A stretch of DNA of 13,928 bases, from positions 1-13,928 of the forward strand of contig DAXG01000038.1 in assembly GCA_002506275.1 (NCBI GenBank), read 5' to 3'. Shown here piece after piece: positions 8,112 through 13,928 of the stretch. Within the stretch, counting starts at the first letter, position 1, and each line of letters opens with the position of its first letter. The notes beneath the pieces were generated by a model. The model was not told the origin of the DNA and made no database searches. It saw only the letters and a program-made list of their open reading frames with translations. Made by a program: the position numbers and the translations under genes. The stretch is from Euryarchaeota archaeon UBA259. GTDB lineage: Archaea > Thermoplasmatota > Poseidoniia > Poseidoniales > Poseidoniaceae.

Positions 8112-8120
8112 CATATAAGA
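8112..8120 (-). promoter_or_regulatory. TATA box for rps8e-srp19
   Basis: The minus strand reads TCTTATATG here, a good archaeal TATA element located between the hydrolase stop codon and rps8e. Transcription would start near 8090, leaving a leader of about 16 nt that carries the Shine-Dalgarno sequence. Confidence 0.6.
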
Positions 8121-8128
8121 AATCAACC

Positions 8129-8737
8129 CTAATCGCACCGTGCATGAATCGAAGACAAAACACCCCTTTCTCGTGATTCAAGCGTGGCTTTGACCGTATC
8201 CCCCGGATGCAATTGACCGACCCCGGATGGAGTGCCCGTGAACAGATAATCCCCCGCATTGATTGGCGCCCATGTCAACAGTTCTTCCATCTGTACGGAG
8301 GGAGGAATCGTCATTTCTGACAATAAAGCGCTTTGAACCAAAACCTCGTTCACCCAGAGATTCAATTTGAGACCTGTATCGGTATGGACCAGTGATTCAA
8401 ACGAGCCATCCCAATCTACAAAACCGCCAACATAGGCGCTTGCGCGGAAGCATTTCCCTTTCGTCCATGGCAACTGCTCGGAACGTAATTCTCCTTGAGT
8501 AAGACGGTCGGTCAAGTCCAATCCAACGCCAATAGCTTCGGGTTGGGCATGTTGGTTCAGTCGGATGACGCATTCAACTTCATGATGGACTTCACCCGGA
8601 TGTTGGGAAACTGGAATGGAGCCATGACGTTGAATGCAATTGTTTGGTTTAACAAAGAACACGGGGGTGGCAGGTTGTTCATTCCCCAATTCAGCAGCGT
8701 GTTGAGCGAAAGTTCGAATGGTGCACCAAAGGGCCAT
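8129..8737 (-). CDS. Fumarylacetoacetate hydrolase (FAH) family protein, acylpyruvase-like
   Basis: It probably hydrolyses or decarboxylates a 2-oxo acid such as an acylpyruvate or oxaloacetate, using Mg2+. The 202 residues match the short FAHD1/YcgM-type fold. FAQHAAELGN at 10-19 carries the H13/E16 pair expected as the catalytic dyad. PVFFVKPN lies at 25-32. HHEVE at 51-55 and GLDLTDR at 72-78 supply the expected metal ligands E53, E55 and D74. PWTKGKCF at 90-97 has the active-site lysine at 95, and FTGTPSGVGQLHPGD lies at 166-180. The usual IGRNY near the N terminus is altered to TIRTF, and the usual PPSSL-like loop to PNNCI, so substrate preference may differ. The ATG at 8737 fits the family N terminus; an in-frame GTG at 8770 would add 11 residues. 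It is divergent from the PUA protein gene. Exact substrate unknown. Confidence 0.88.
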   Translation of the reverse strand: MALWCTIRTFAQHAAELGNEQPATPVFFVKPNNCIQRHGSIPVSQHPGEVHHEVECVIRLNQHAQPEAIGVGLDLTDRLTQGELRSEQLPWTKGKCFRASAYVGGFVDWDGSFESLVHTDTGLKLNLWVNEVLVQSALLSEMTIPPSVQMEELLTWAPINAGDYLFTGTPSGVGQLHPGDTVKATLESRERGVLSSIHARCD

Positions 8738-8832
8738 GACTGAACCAATCGCTCCCCCTTCATCAAACACAGGGTCAAGCCAAGCGTCAAGAAGTGGATT
8801 CGCTTGTGCTGTTCATGACCCGTGACTGGAGC

Positions 8833-9324
8833 ATGCGAAAGAGAAGACCTGTTCGCAGGAAAAAAATCGCTCCTCTGCTCTTGAATTTGGAGGAAGCGCT
8901 CAACATTGACTTACAAGTGGATGGTGCATTCCTGGAGATGGCTGAATTTGGACCATGGACAATGGTTCTGGTCGATAAAGTGGCGAAAGCAATTGAAGTT
9001 CAAAACGAGGATTTGGAACGCTTTGTGTTCTTGACTCTTCGTGGATTTATGGAACATGATGATGCTGCCAAGTGGGTTGAAGTCGACCACGGTGCGATTC
9101 CGTTTCTCATGAAAGGTGCCGACTGCATGATTGCTGGCGTTCACGGAGCAGATCCAACCGTTGAAGAAGGAGATTTGGTGTGGATCCGGGACATGAAGCA
9201 TAAACGCCCTCTCGCCATTGGGTGGGCTACAATGAACGCCGAGGAACTTGTAAACGGTTCGAAGGGTAAAGGCATCAAAACACTCCACTGGGTTGGAGAT
9301 GAGCTTTGGGATATGGAACTTTAA
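8833..9324 (+). CDS. PUA-domain RNA-binding protein, MCT-1/Tma20-like
   Basis: The C-terminal half resembles human MCTS1 and yeast Tma20, which act in translation re-initiation and ribosome recycling. Shared features are the block VDHGAIPFLMKGADCM, followed by a GDLVWI strand, an AIGWATMNAEEL segment, KGKGIKTLHWVGDELWDM and an immediate C terminus. This is a PUA domain at about residues 81-163. The N-terminal 80 residues, starting with a basic MRKRRPVRRKK segment, correspond to the pre-PUA domain. A role in archaeal translation or rRNA/tRNA binding is inferred from the family and from the translation genes nearby. The start is uncertain: ATG 8833 gives a basic N terminus like that of archaeal relatives as I recall them; ATG 8815 and GTG 8794 are alternatives, and none has a well-spaced Shine-Dalgarno sequence. 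Confidence 0.87.
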   Translation: MRKRRPVRRKKIAPLLLNLEEALNIDLQVDGAFLEMAEFGPWTMVLVDKVAKAIEVQNEDLERFVFLTLRGFMEHDDAAKWVEVDHGAIPFLMKGADCMIAGVHGADPTVEEGDLVWIRDMKHKRPLAIGWATMNAEELVNGSKGKGIKTLHWVGDELWDMEL

Positions 9325-9347
9325 GGAAGGGACATTTCACCCTAAGC

Positions 9348-9355
9348 ATAAATAC
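9348..9355 (+). promoter_or_regulatory. TATA box for the small PGF-CTERM gene
   Basis: ATAAATAC lies in the 51-bp gap after the PUA gene, 21-28 bases before the GTG at 9376. No Shine-Dalgarno sequence precedes that GTG. The spacing would place the transcription start at or next to the start codon, so the mRNA is probably leaderless. Confidence 0.55.
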
Positions 9356-9375
9356 AACACCGCAGTACGAGTACC

Positions 9376-9945
9376 GTGCGAATCAATACTTTACTCACAA
9401 TATTCGTGGTATCTATACTGATACCACTCCATGCTATGGCAAGCGAGGTGAACGCAGGAACTGATGTTAATCCATCGAGCGAAGATGTACCATTTGTCGT
9501 TTCTGAACGAACATCCCCCTCCGTTGATGGCAGTGTGTGGAGTCTTTCCATCGAAATGGATCAAAATGCGTATGACAACGGCACGACGTTTCAAATCTCA
9601 ACACAAATCTGTACCAACGACGGAGTTTGCGACCCCCCAGTGCTCAAAGATGCTGAAGTGTCTGAACGAGTCTATTCTGTTTCGCTCACTCCTCCGTCGG
9701 ACCACACCTATGTGAATTGGAGAGTCAAGGCCATTTATGACGATGATTCTTCAACGAATTACCCACAAGGAGACTGGTACAAGACATGGTCATCATGCTA
9801 CTATCAGCAAGACTCTGGATGGGGCGGTACTGATTACAAAGACGGAGCGTGTGCTACAGATTCAGATGAGACAATTCCTGGGTTCGGAGCTGTCCTCGCA
9901 GTTGCAAGTGTTTCCTTGGCCGTTGCTTTCACTCGGCGTGAGTGA
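9376..9945 (+). CDS. Small secreted protein with a PGF-CTERM-like surface anchor
   Basis: I do not recognise the central domain. The 189-residue product begins with a Sec signal peptide (hydrophobic 6-18, probable cleavage after AMA at residue 22). An acidic, Asp/Ser/Tyr-rich extracellular region of about 140 residues follows, looks beta-rich, and contains cysteines in TQICTNDGVCDPP, SSCYYQQ and DGACATD. The C terminus is a tripartite sorting signal: an acidic spacer, IPGF, a hydrophobic helix and a final TRRE. This matches the PGF-CTERM pattern processed by archaeosortase A in other euryarchaea, where the protein is cleaved and lipid-anchored. Translation starts at a GTG supported by the signal peptide and the TATA spacing. 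The last 17 bp overlap the 3' end of the opposing gene. A cell-envelope role is inferred; the ligand is unknown. Confidence 0.82.
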   Translation: MRINTLLTIFVVSILIPLHAMASEVNAGTDVNPSSEDVPFVVSERTSPSVDGSVWSLSIEMDQNAYDNGTTFQISTQICTNDGVCDPPVLKDAEVSERVYSVSLTPPSDHTYVNWRVKAIYDDDSSTNYPQGDWYKTWSSCYYQQDSGWGGTDYKDGACATDSDETIPGFGAVLAVASVSLAVAFTRRE

Positions 9946-10342
9946 AATACTCGACCATACGCTCGATGAAGCGTCGCTGTTCGATACCCCATTCCACCAT
10001 GTTTGCAGAACATGTTCGGCGGTCTTTGGCAAGTTTGCCATGAGTAAACCCTGGCTGTAGTAAATCACTCACGACTAAAGGCAAGTCCGTGCCTTTGAAT
10101 GTGATTTTACAACCCCGTTCTCCAATGCTTGCTTTACCAAATGAAAACTTGATTGAGTCTTTCTTCTTGTTTAACTTGGCCTCGACTCCACCCGCTTTGA
10201 GAAAGCGTTGCAGTGCCGAAAATATCGCTTCACCGTCGCCTTCGGAGGACGAACCCCCATAGGCTGATAGAAATTCAAGTTCCGTTGAATTTTGCTCCAT
10301 AAGGTGGTCTAAGTCACGACTCTTTCCAGGGCTCTTGGACAT
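9929..10342 (-). CDS. Unrecognised 137-residue protein
   Basis: I cannot assign a family. The predicted protein is soluble, with no signal peptide or membrane helix. It has a polar, low-complexity N terminus (residues 1-35, Ser/Gly/Glu-rich), then an apparently globular part from about 38 to 137 with a lysine-rich KLNKKKDSIKFSF strand pair, a GCKITFKGTDLPLVVSDLL segment and an amphipathic C-terminal helix (MVEWGIEQRRFIERMVEYF). The composition looks like a genuine protein. The ATG at 10342 is chosen; an upstream TTG at 10351 is weaker, and ATG 10300 is an internal alternative. None has a clear Shine-Dalgarno sequence. Its start overlaps the doubtful frame 10314-10544 by 29 bp, and its end overlaps the convergent PGF-CTERM gene by 17 bp. 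Confidence 0.7.
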   Translation of the reverse strand: MSKSPGKSRDLDHLMEQNSTELEFLSAYGGSSSEGDGEAIFSALQRFLKAGGVEAKLNKKKDSIKFSFGKASIGERGCKITFKGTDLPLVVSDLLQPGFTHGKLAKDRRTCSANMVEWGIEQRRFIERMVEYFTHAE

Positions 10343-10544
10343 GATGCTCAACGTTAATACGCGGAGGTTGTTCTTTGATGTGCCGGCTTACACGATGTAT
10401 TCGGAAAGCCAATTCCCTCGAGTAACCGTGAAGAGATCGAACATTGAGATACGTGAACGGTCGAGTAAAGGTCCCTCGAACGAACACAAAGAGCATTTCT
10501 AAGTGTCCGCTCGAGGGGTGTGGGTAGAGGCATGTGGCATGCAT
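10314..10544 (-). CDS. Doubtful 76-residue protein or remnant of a broken gene
   Basis: This frame fills most of the 288-bp gap between the FAS1/cupredoxin gene and the 137-residue gene. Its translation looks protein-like (ranges such as HLEMLFVFVRGTF and RELAFRIHRVSRHIKEQ), is rich in His and Arg, and contains no Asp, which is unusual beside its acidic neighbours. The frame stays open upstream of the ATG at 10544 for 16 more sense codons, with no start codon, to a TGA at 10593-10595; beyond that TGA the same frame contains ATG at 10605-10607. A frameshift or nonsense change in a longer gene is therefore possible, as is chance. No Shine-Dalgarno sequence or TATA box supports the ATG at 10544. 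I see nothing else convincing in 10343-10630. Confidence 0.33.
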   Translation of the reverse strand: MHATCLYPHPSSGHLEMLFVFVRGTFTRPFTYLNVRSLHGYSRELAFRIHRVSRHIKEQPPRINVEHHVQEPWKES

Positions 10545-10630
10545 ACCACCTGAACTGTCGACAAGCTGGAGGCTGTAGCGTGCGACAAATTGTCAGACGC
10601 TTGCCATCTGTTCTTCATTAAAGGAGAACT

Positions 10631-12592
10631 TCACTCGTTCCTGCGAGATGCAACAAACGCCGCTCCAACCAGAGCGATGGTCGAGAATACTGCAAGGAAT
10701 CCAGGAACGGATTCTTCATCATCGTCATCGTTCGAATCGTCAACTGGTACGATTGTTTCAACCACACCGCCATCACCTACGATGACCTTTCCGAACATGT
10801 TCGAGGCAAGATGCGGTTCACAGGCGTAGTAAAAGGTGGTGCTGTCGACGTCAAAGGTGTGACGGAAGTCGACGGTCGTGGCTGCGTCTCCAGAAGTCAC
10901 TCCGTTTGCCTCATAGGTTGAGGATTGATCACCATCGACTTGACGCACGTTGTGCGCCATGCTCGAATCGGTCCATTGCCAGCAAACTGTATCGCCAACA
11001 TTGATGTTGACAGTTGCTGGGGAAAACTTGAGACCACTTGGGGCAATACCCACGGTAACATCACAATCGGGGAGTGAGACTGGGGGTGTCAAAACTTTGT
11101 CAATCACGTGGATGACACCGTTACTGGCTGGGACATCCGCTAAGGTGACGTTCGCCATCTCAGTGCCGACCGTAACCGAAGAGCCTGTGACATGAATCAA
11201 CAAGTCGTCACCGTTGGCTGCTGAAACTGTTGTTTCGCCTTCTGCCAAATCAGTAGACAGGGTCGTACCTGCTACGACGTGATAGAGCAGAATGTCGGCC
11301 AGTGCTGCAATTTCTTCAGGTGTGTCAAATGCATCAAGGTCGATGCCCGCAGCAGCGAATGCTGCATCGGTCGGTGCAAAAACAGTGTACTCGTCGGTAC
11401 CACTCAGTGTTGCGACGAGGTCCGCGGTTTGGAGTGCTGCGACCAATGAGGCGTGGATTGTTGTAGCGCCTGCAGTCATGGCGATGCTCACAGCTGGTGT
11501 CCACATGTATGCGCCACAGATTGCTGCGCTAACTTCAGAGACGGCGTGAGTAACTGTGTTGTAACACCCGGTGATGGTTTGACCACCCATGGTGTAGTTC
11601 TCAACGTACATGTAGGAGTTGCATTCGATGTTGGACGCTCCAGCTACGATGGTGTGGGAGACCACGTTGTAACAGATGTCACCCGGTGGTGGAAGGAGTA
11701 CCTTGTCGATGACGTGGATAATACCGTTGGTCGTTTGAACATCCGCTGTTGTCACGGTTGCTCCGCCGACACTGACCACACCGTCGGTGCTGACTGCAAA
11801 GGTTGCTTTGTCGCCGTTGAGCATGTTGACTGCTAGCCCGTCTGTAACTGCACTGGCAGGAACTGCACCAGAGTAAACGTGGTAGGTGAGAATGTCAGCA
11901 AGTGTTGCGTTTTCTTCTGGCGTGTCAAATGTTGACAAGTCGATTCCGGCCGCTGTAAATGCCTCGTCCGTTGGAGCGAAGACCGTGAACGGGCCGTCGG
12001 CTTGCAGTGCGCCGACAAGATTGGCCTGTGTAAGTGCTGCCACCAGTGCGGTATGCACACCGGTTGATTGTGCAGTTGCAGGTATGTCAAGAGTAGGTGC
12101 GTCTGCTGGAGGAGTCAATACGGCGTCAATAACGTGAATGATACCGTTGCTGGCTTGAACATCAGCGGTGGTGACCGTTGCGCCACCAACAGATACCGTA
12201 CCGTCAGCTGCGACAGCAAAAGTTGCATCGTCACCGTTGACCATTGCTACGGTGAGACCATCGGTGACATCTGCTGCTGCGACGGAGCCGGAGTAGACGT
12301 GGTAGAGGAGGATGTCAGAAAGTGTTGCGTTTTCCTCATCCGTATCGAAATCAGCGAGATCGATTCCTGCAGCAGCAAATGCTGCATCGGTTGGGGCGAA
12401 GACCGTGAACGGTCCATTGCCTTGCAGTGTTTCGACAAGGTCTGCATGGGTTAATGCGGCGACTAAGGAATCGTGTGCTCCGGTTGCTGCGGCATTCGTC
12501 GGTATGTCATCGGTTTCGTCTGCTGCTGCATTGAGCGGTAGAGTCGTCATCAGTAGGCTGGCTAAAATCAGGGATGCTAGTGCTCGCTTCAT
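10631..12592 (-). CDS. Surface protein: three FAS1 domains, Cys/His module, blue-copper domain, PGF-CTERM-like anchor
   Basis: This is a predicted cell-surface protein of 653 residues. A signal peptide (MKRALASL..., cleavage after AAA at residue 24) is followed by FAS1 domains at about 32-161, 172-301 and 371-504. Each has a TVFAPTD-type H1 motif, a YHV motif and a NG[IV]IHVID H2 motif. Between FAS1-2 and FAS1-3 is a cysteine/histidine module (304-368). After FAS1-3 comes a plastocyanin-like cupredoxin (508-606) with all four type-1 copper ligands: His in SMAHNV, and Cys, His and Met in YACEPHLASNM. An Asp-rich linker (617-627) precedes VPGF, a hydrophobic helix and SRRNE, a PGF-CTERM-like sorting signal. 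FAS1 domains mediate adhesion, and cupredoxins carry electrons; combined function unknown. The ATG at 12592 fits the signal peptide and the TATA box 25-30 bases upstream; the open frame upstream overlaps enolase. Confidence 0.9.
   Translation of the reverse strand: MKRALASLILASLLMTTLPLNAAADETDDIPTNAAATGAHDSLVAALTHADLVETLQGNGPFTVFAPTDAAFAAAGIDLADFDTDEENATLSDILLYHVYSGSVAAADVTDGLTVAMVNGDDATFAVAADGTVSVGGATVTTADVQASNGIIHVIDAVLTPPADAPTLDIPATAQSTGVHTALVAALTQANLVGALQADGPFTVFAPTDEAFTAAGIDLSTFDTPEENATLADILTYHVYSGAVPASAVTDGLAVNMLNGDKATFAVSTDGVVSVGGATVTTADVQTTNGIIHVIDKVLLPPPGDICYNVVSHTIVAGASNIECNSYMYVENYTMGGQTITGCYNTVTHAVSEVSAAICGAYMWTPAVSIAMTAGATTIHASLVAALQTADLVATLSGTDEYTVFAPTDAAFAAAGIDLDAFDTPEEIAALADILLYHVVAGTTLSTDLAEGETTVSAANGDDLLIHVTGSSVTVGTEMANVTLADVPASNGVIHVIDKVLTPPVSLPDCDVTVGIAPSGLKFSPATVNINVGDTVCWQWTDSSMAHNVRQVDGDQSSTYEANGVTSGDAATTVDFRHTFDVDSTTFYYACEPHLASNMFGKVIVGDGGVVETIVPVDDSNDDDDEESVPGFLAVFSTIALVGAAFVASRRNE
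11492..11674 (-). repeat. Two degenerate CYN...H...C..YM repeats inside the FAS1 protein
   Basis: Translated units at 11567-11674 and 11492-11566 both fit C-Y-N-x-V-[ST]-H-x(8-10)-C-x(2)-Y-M-[YW]. Conservation of two Cys and one His per unit suggests disulfides or metal binding. I do not know a named family for it. Confidence 0.65.
11690..12499 (-). repeat. Tandem FAS1-encoding repeat, period 420 bp
   Basis: FAS1-1 is encoded at about 12110-12499 and FAS1-2 at about 11690-12079. Equivalent motifs in the two copies are exactly 140 codons apart, and long stretches are similar at the DNA level as well (for example around 12161-12224 and 11741-11804). This points to a fairly recent internal duplication. 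The third copy, at about 11081-11482, is offset by 200 codons from FAS1-2, because of the intervening Cys/His module. Confidence 0.8.
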
Positions 12593-12616
12593 GTGGGCGA
12601 GTTTGCACAACCCCCC

Positions 12617-12622
12617 TATAAA
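12617..12622 (-). promoter_or_regulatory. TATA box for the FAS1/cupredoxin gene
   Basis: The minus strand reads TTTATA in the 52-bp gap after enolase, 25-30 bases before the ATG at 12592. With no Shine-Dalgarno sequence before that ATG, the mRNA is probably leaderless and separate from any enolase transcript. Confidence 0.65.
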
Positions 12623-12644
12623 GGACTGTAAAAAAATACTTCCT

Positions 12645-13895
12645 TTAGAACGGAGAGCGGTATTCATCAACATCTTCTGCAATTCGCAAGAGTTGGTTGT
12701 ATTTGGCAACTCGATCCGAACGGGCAGGTGCCCCTGTCTTGATTTGGCCTGCTCGGGTACCAACCGCCAAATCTGCGATGGTCACGTCTTCAGTCTCTCC
12801 GCTGCGGTGCGAAATGACATTGTTGTAACCGTTTGAAGTGGCTAAATCCATTGCTTCCAGCGTCTCCGTAACTGTCCCAACCTGATTGAGTTTGACAAGC
12901 ATGGCGTTGGCCGCTCCCAGTTCAATACCCTGCGCTAGGCGTTCAGACTGCGTGACGAACAAATCATCGCCAACGGACTGAACTCGGTGCCCTTCACGCT
13001 TGGTGAACGTAGCCCATCCTCGCCAATCGTCTTCATCAAACCCATCTTCGATGGAAAGTATTGGATAGTCATCTAACCAGCCCGAATATACATCAACCAA
13101 TTCATCACTTGAGAGGACTTTACCGTCCATGTGATAGCCTTCCTCAGTGTGGAATTCTGTTGCTGCCACATCCAAGGCAATCCCCATTTCTTCAACAGAA
13201 TAACCTGCACCTTCGATAGCACGAACCATGTATTTCAAGCCCTCCTCATTGGCTGGCAAGTTTGGAGCAAAACCTCCTTCATCACCGACTCCTCCGAGTA
13301 ATCCGTCCGCCTTGAGTTCCTTTTTCAGAGCGTGATACGTCTCTACACCGGCTCGCAATCCTTCTTCGAAGGTGTCAAATCCGTGAGGCATCACCATGAA
13401 TTCTTGTACATCTACATTCGATGCTGCGTGTGCTCCACCGTTGAGAATATTGAGCATTGGGACGGGCATTAAGCCACCTGCAACTCCACCGATGTATTTC
13501 CAAAGAGGCAACTCATGAACTGCAGCGCCGGCATGCAGGCACGCCATCGATACGCCGAGCATGGCGTTCGCTCCGAGATTTGCTTTGTTTGGCGTCCCAT
13601 CCAGTTCAATCATCAGTTCATCAAGAATGCGTTGCTCATCAACCGGCATACCCAGCAAAACTTCTTCGATTTTCTCTGTGATGTTCTCAACGGCCCGAGA
13701 AACACCTTTCCCAAGGTAGCGCGAAGCGTCTCCATCCCTCATTTCGAGTGACTCGTAGGCACCCGTAGATGCACCGGATGGAACAGCCGCTCTACCCAGT
13801 AAATTACCATCAACATAGCAATCCACCTCGACGGTAGGATTTCCGCGGCTGTCGAGAATCATTCGCGCATCGAGACCGGTAATGTGACCAGACAT
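12645..13895 (-). CDS. eno: Enolase (phosphopyruvate hydratase)
   Basis: It interconverts 2-phosphoglycerate and phosphoenolpyruvate in glycolysis and gluconeogenesis and is a Mg2+ enzyme of the cytosol. The 416 residues are complete and of normal length. Visible features are LDSRGNPTVEVD near the N terminus, the mobile loop SGASTGAYE, NGGAHAASNVDVQEF (active-site His and Glu), GDEGGFAP (general base Glu), the metal ligands in ALDVAATEF, SIEDGFDEDDW and VGDDLFVT, the catalytic lysine in LVKLNQVGTVTET, and SHRSGETED. The ATG at 13895 follows a GGGGA five bases upstream. The last bases of the window could encode the end of another minus-strand gene (RRPLE then TGA at 13909-13911), compatible with the frequent archaeal order rpoK-eno but too short to identify. 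The surface-protein gene lies 52 bp downstream with its own promoter. Confidence 0.97.
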   Translation of the reverse strand: MSGHITGLDARMILDSRGNPTVEVDCYVDGNLLGRAAVPSGASTGAYESLEMRDGDASRYLGKGVSRAVENITEKIEEVLLGMPVDEQRILDELMIELDGTPNKANLGANAMLGVSMACLHAGAAVHELPLWKYIGGVAGGLMPVPMLNILNGGAHAASNVDVQEFMVMPHGFDTFEEGLRAGVETYHALKKELKADGLLGGVGDEGGFAPNLPANEEGLKYMVRAIEGAGYSVEEMGIALDVAATEFHTEEGYHMDGKVLSSDELVDVYSGWLDDYPILSIEDGFDEDDWRGWATFTKREGHRVQSVGDDLFVTQSERLAQGIELGAANAMLVKLNQVGTVTETLEAMDLATSNGYNNVISHRSGETEDVTIADLAVGTRAGQIKTGAPARSDRVAKYNQLLRIAEDVDEYRSPF

Positions 13896-13928
13896 TGTGT
13901 TCCCCGAATCATTCCAGTGGACGACGGG

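Noticed and set aside
7786..8259. Minus-strand open frame of 157 codons across S8e and the hydrolase 3' end
   Set aside because: S8e and the FAH-family protein both match their families residue by residue in other frames.
12593..12763. N-terminal extension of the FAS1/cupredoxin protein into enolase
   Set aside because: It would place the signal peptide internally and overlap enolase; the TATA box fits a start at 12592.

Overview
This window looks like chromosomal DNA of a marine planktonic euryarchaeon, most likely Candidatus Poseidoniia (Marine Group II). That assignment is inferred from gene content, without a database search. The archaeal markers are EF-1A, SRP19, ribosomal protein S8e, a family-B DNA polymerase ending in a PCNA-binding motif, and an MCT-1/Tma20-like PUA protein. 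Archaeal TATA boxes lie upstream of several genes. The surface proteins (a PKD lipoprotein, and two proteins ending in PGF-CTERM-like anchors, one with FAS1 and blue-copper domains) fit a marine heterotroph. No tRNA, rRNA, CRISPR array, insertion sequence or phage gene was seen.

Layout. 1-5984 (minus strand): the transcript direction is polB (family-B DNA polymerase), a PKD-repeat lipoprotein, pyk (pyruvate kinase), then the start of the EF-1A gene, which runs off the left edge. polB, the lipoprotein gene and pyk are separated by only about 25-30 bp and may be co-transcribed. 6129-7175 (plus): a class IV branched-chain amino-acid aminotransferase, divergent from polB. 7176-8737 (minus): an FAH-family hydrolase, then ribosomal protein S8e and SRP19. 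S8e has its own TATA box and ribosome-binding site. The SRP19 stop codon abuts the aminotransferase stop codon base to base. 8833-9945 (plus): the PUA protein, then a small secreted PGF-CTERM protein. 9929-13895 (minus): enolase, a large FAS1/cupredoxin surface protein, a doubtful 76-codon frame, and an unrecognised 137-residue protein whose 3' end overlaps the small PGF-CTERM gene.

How the parts fit. Most genes are housekeeping: two late glycolytic enzymes (enolase and pyruvate kinase, not adjacent), translation and protein targeting (EF-1A, S8e, SRP19, PUA protein), replication (PolB) and branched-chain amino-acid metabolism. Between them sit three exported proteins. The most unusual is a 653-residue protein with three FAS1 adhesion domains, a Cys/His module made of two degenerate repeats, a type-1 copper domain with all four expected ligands, an Asp-rich linker and a C-terminal PGF anchor. 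Both PGF-CTERM genes have a TATA box about 25-30 bp before the start codon and no Shine-Dalgarno sequence, which suggests leaderless mRNAs. Several housekeeping genes instead have clear Shine-Dalgarno sequences.
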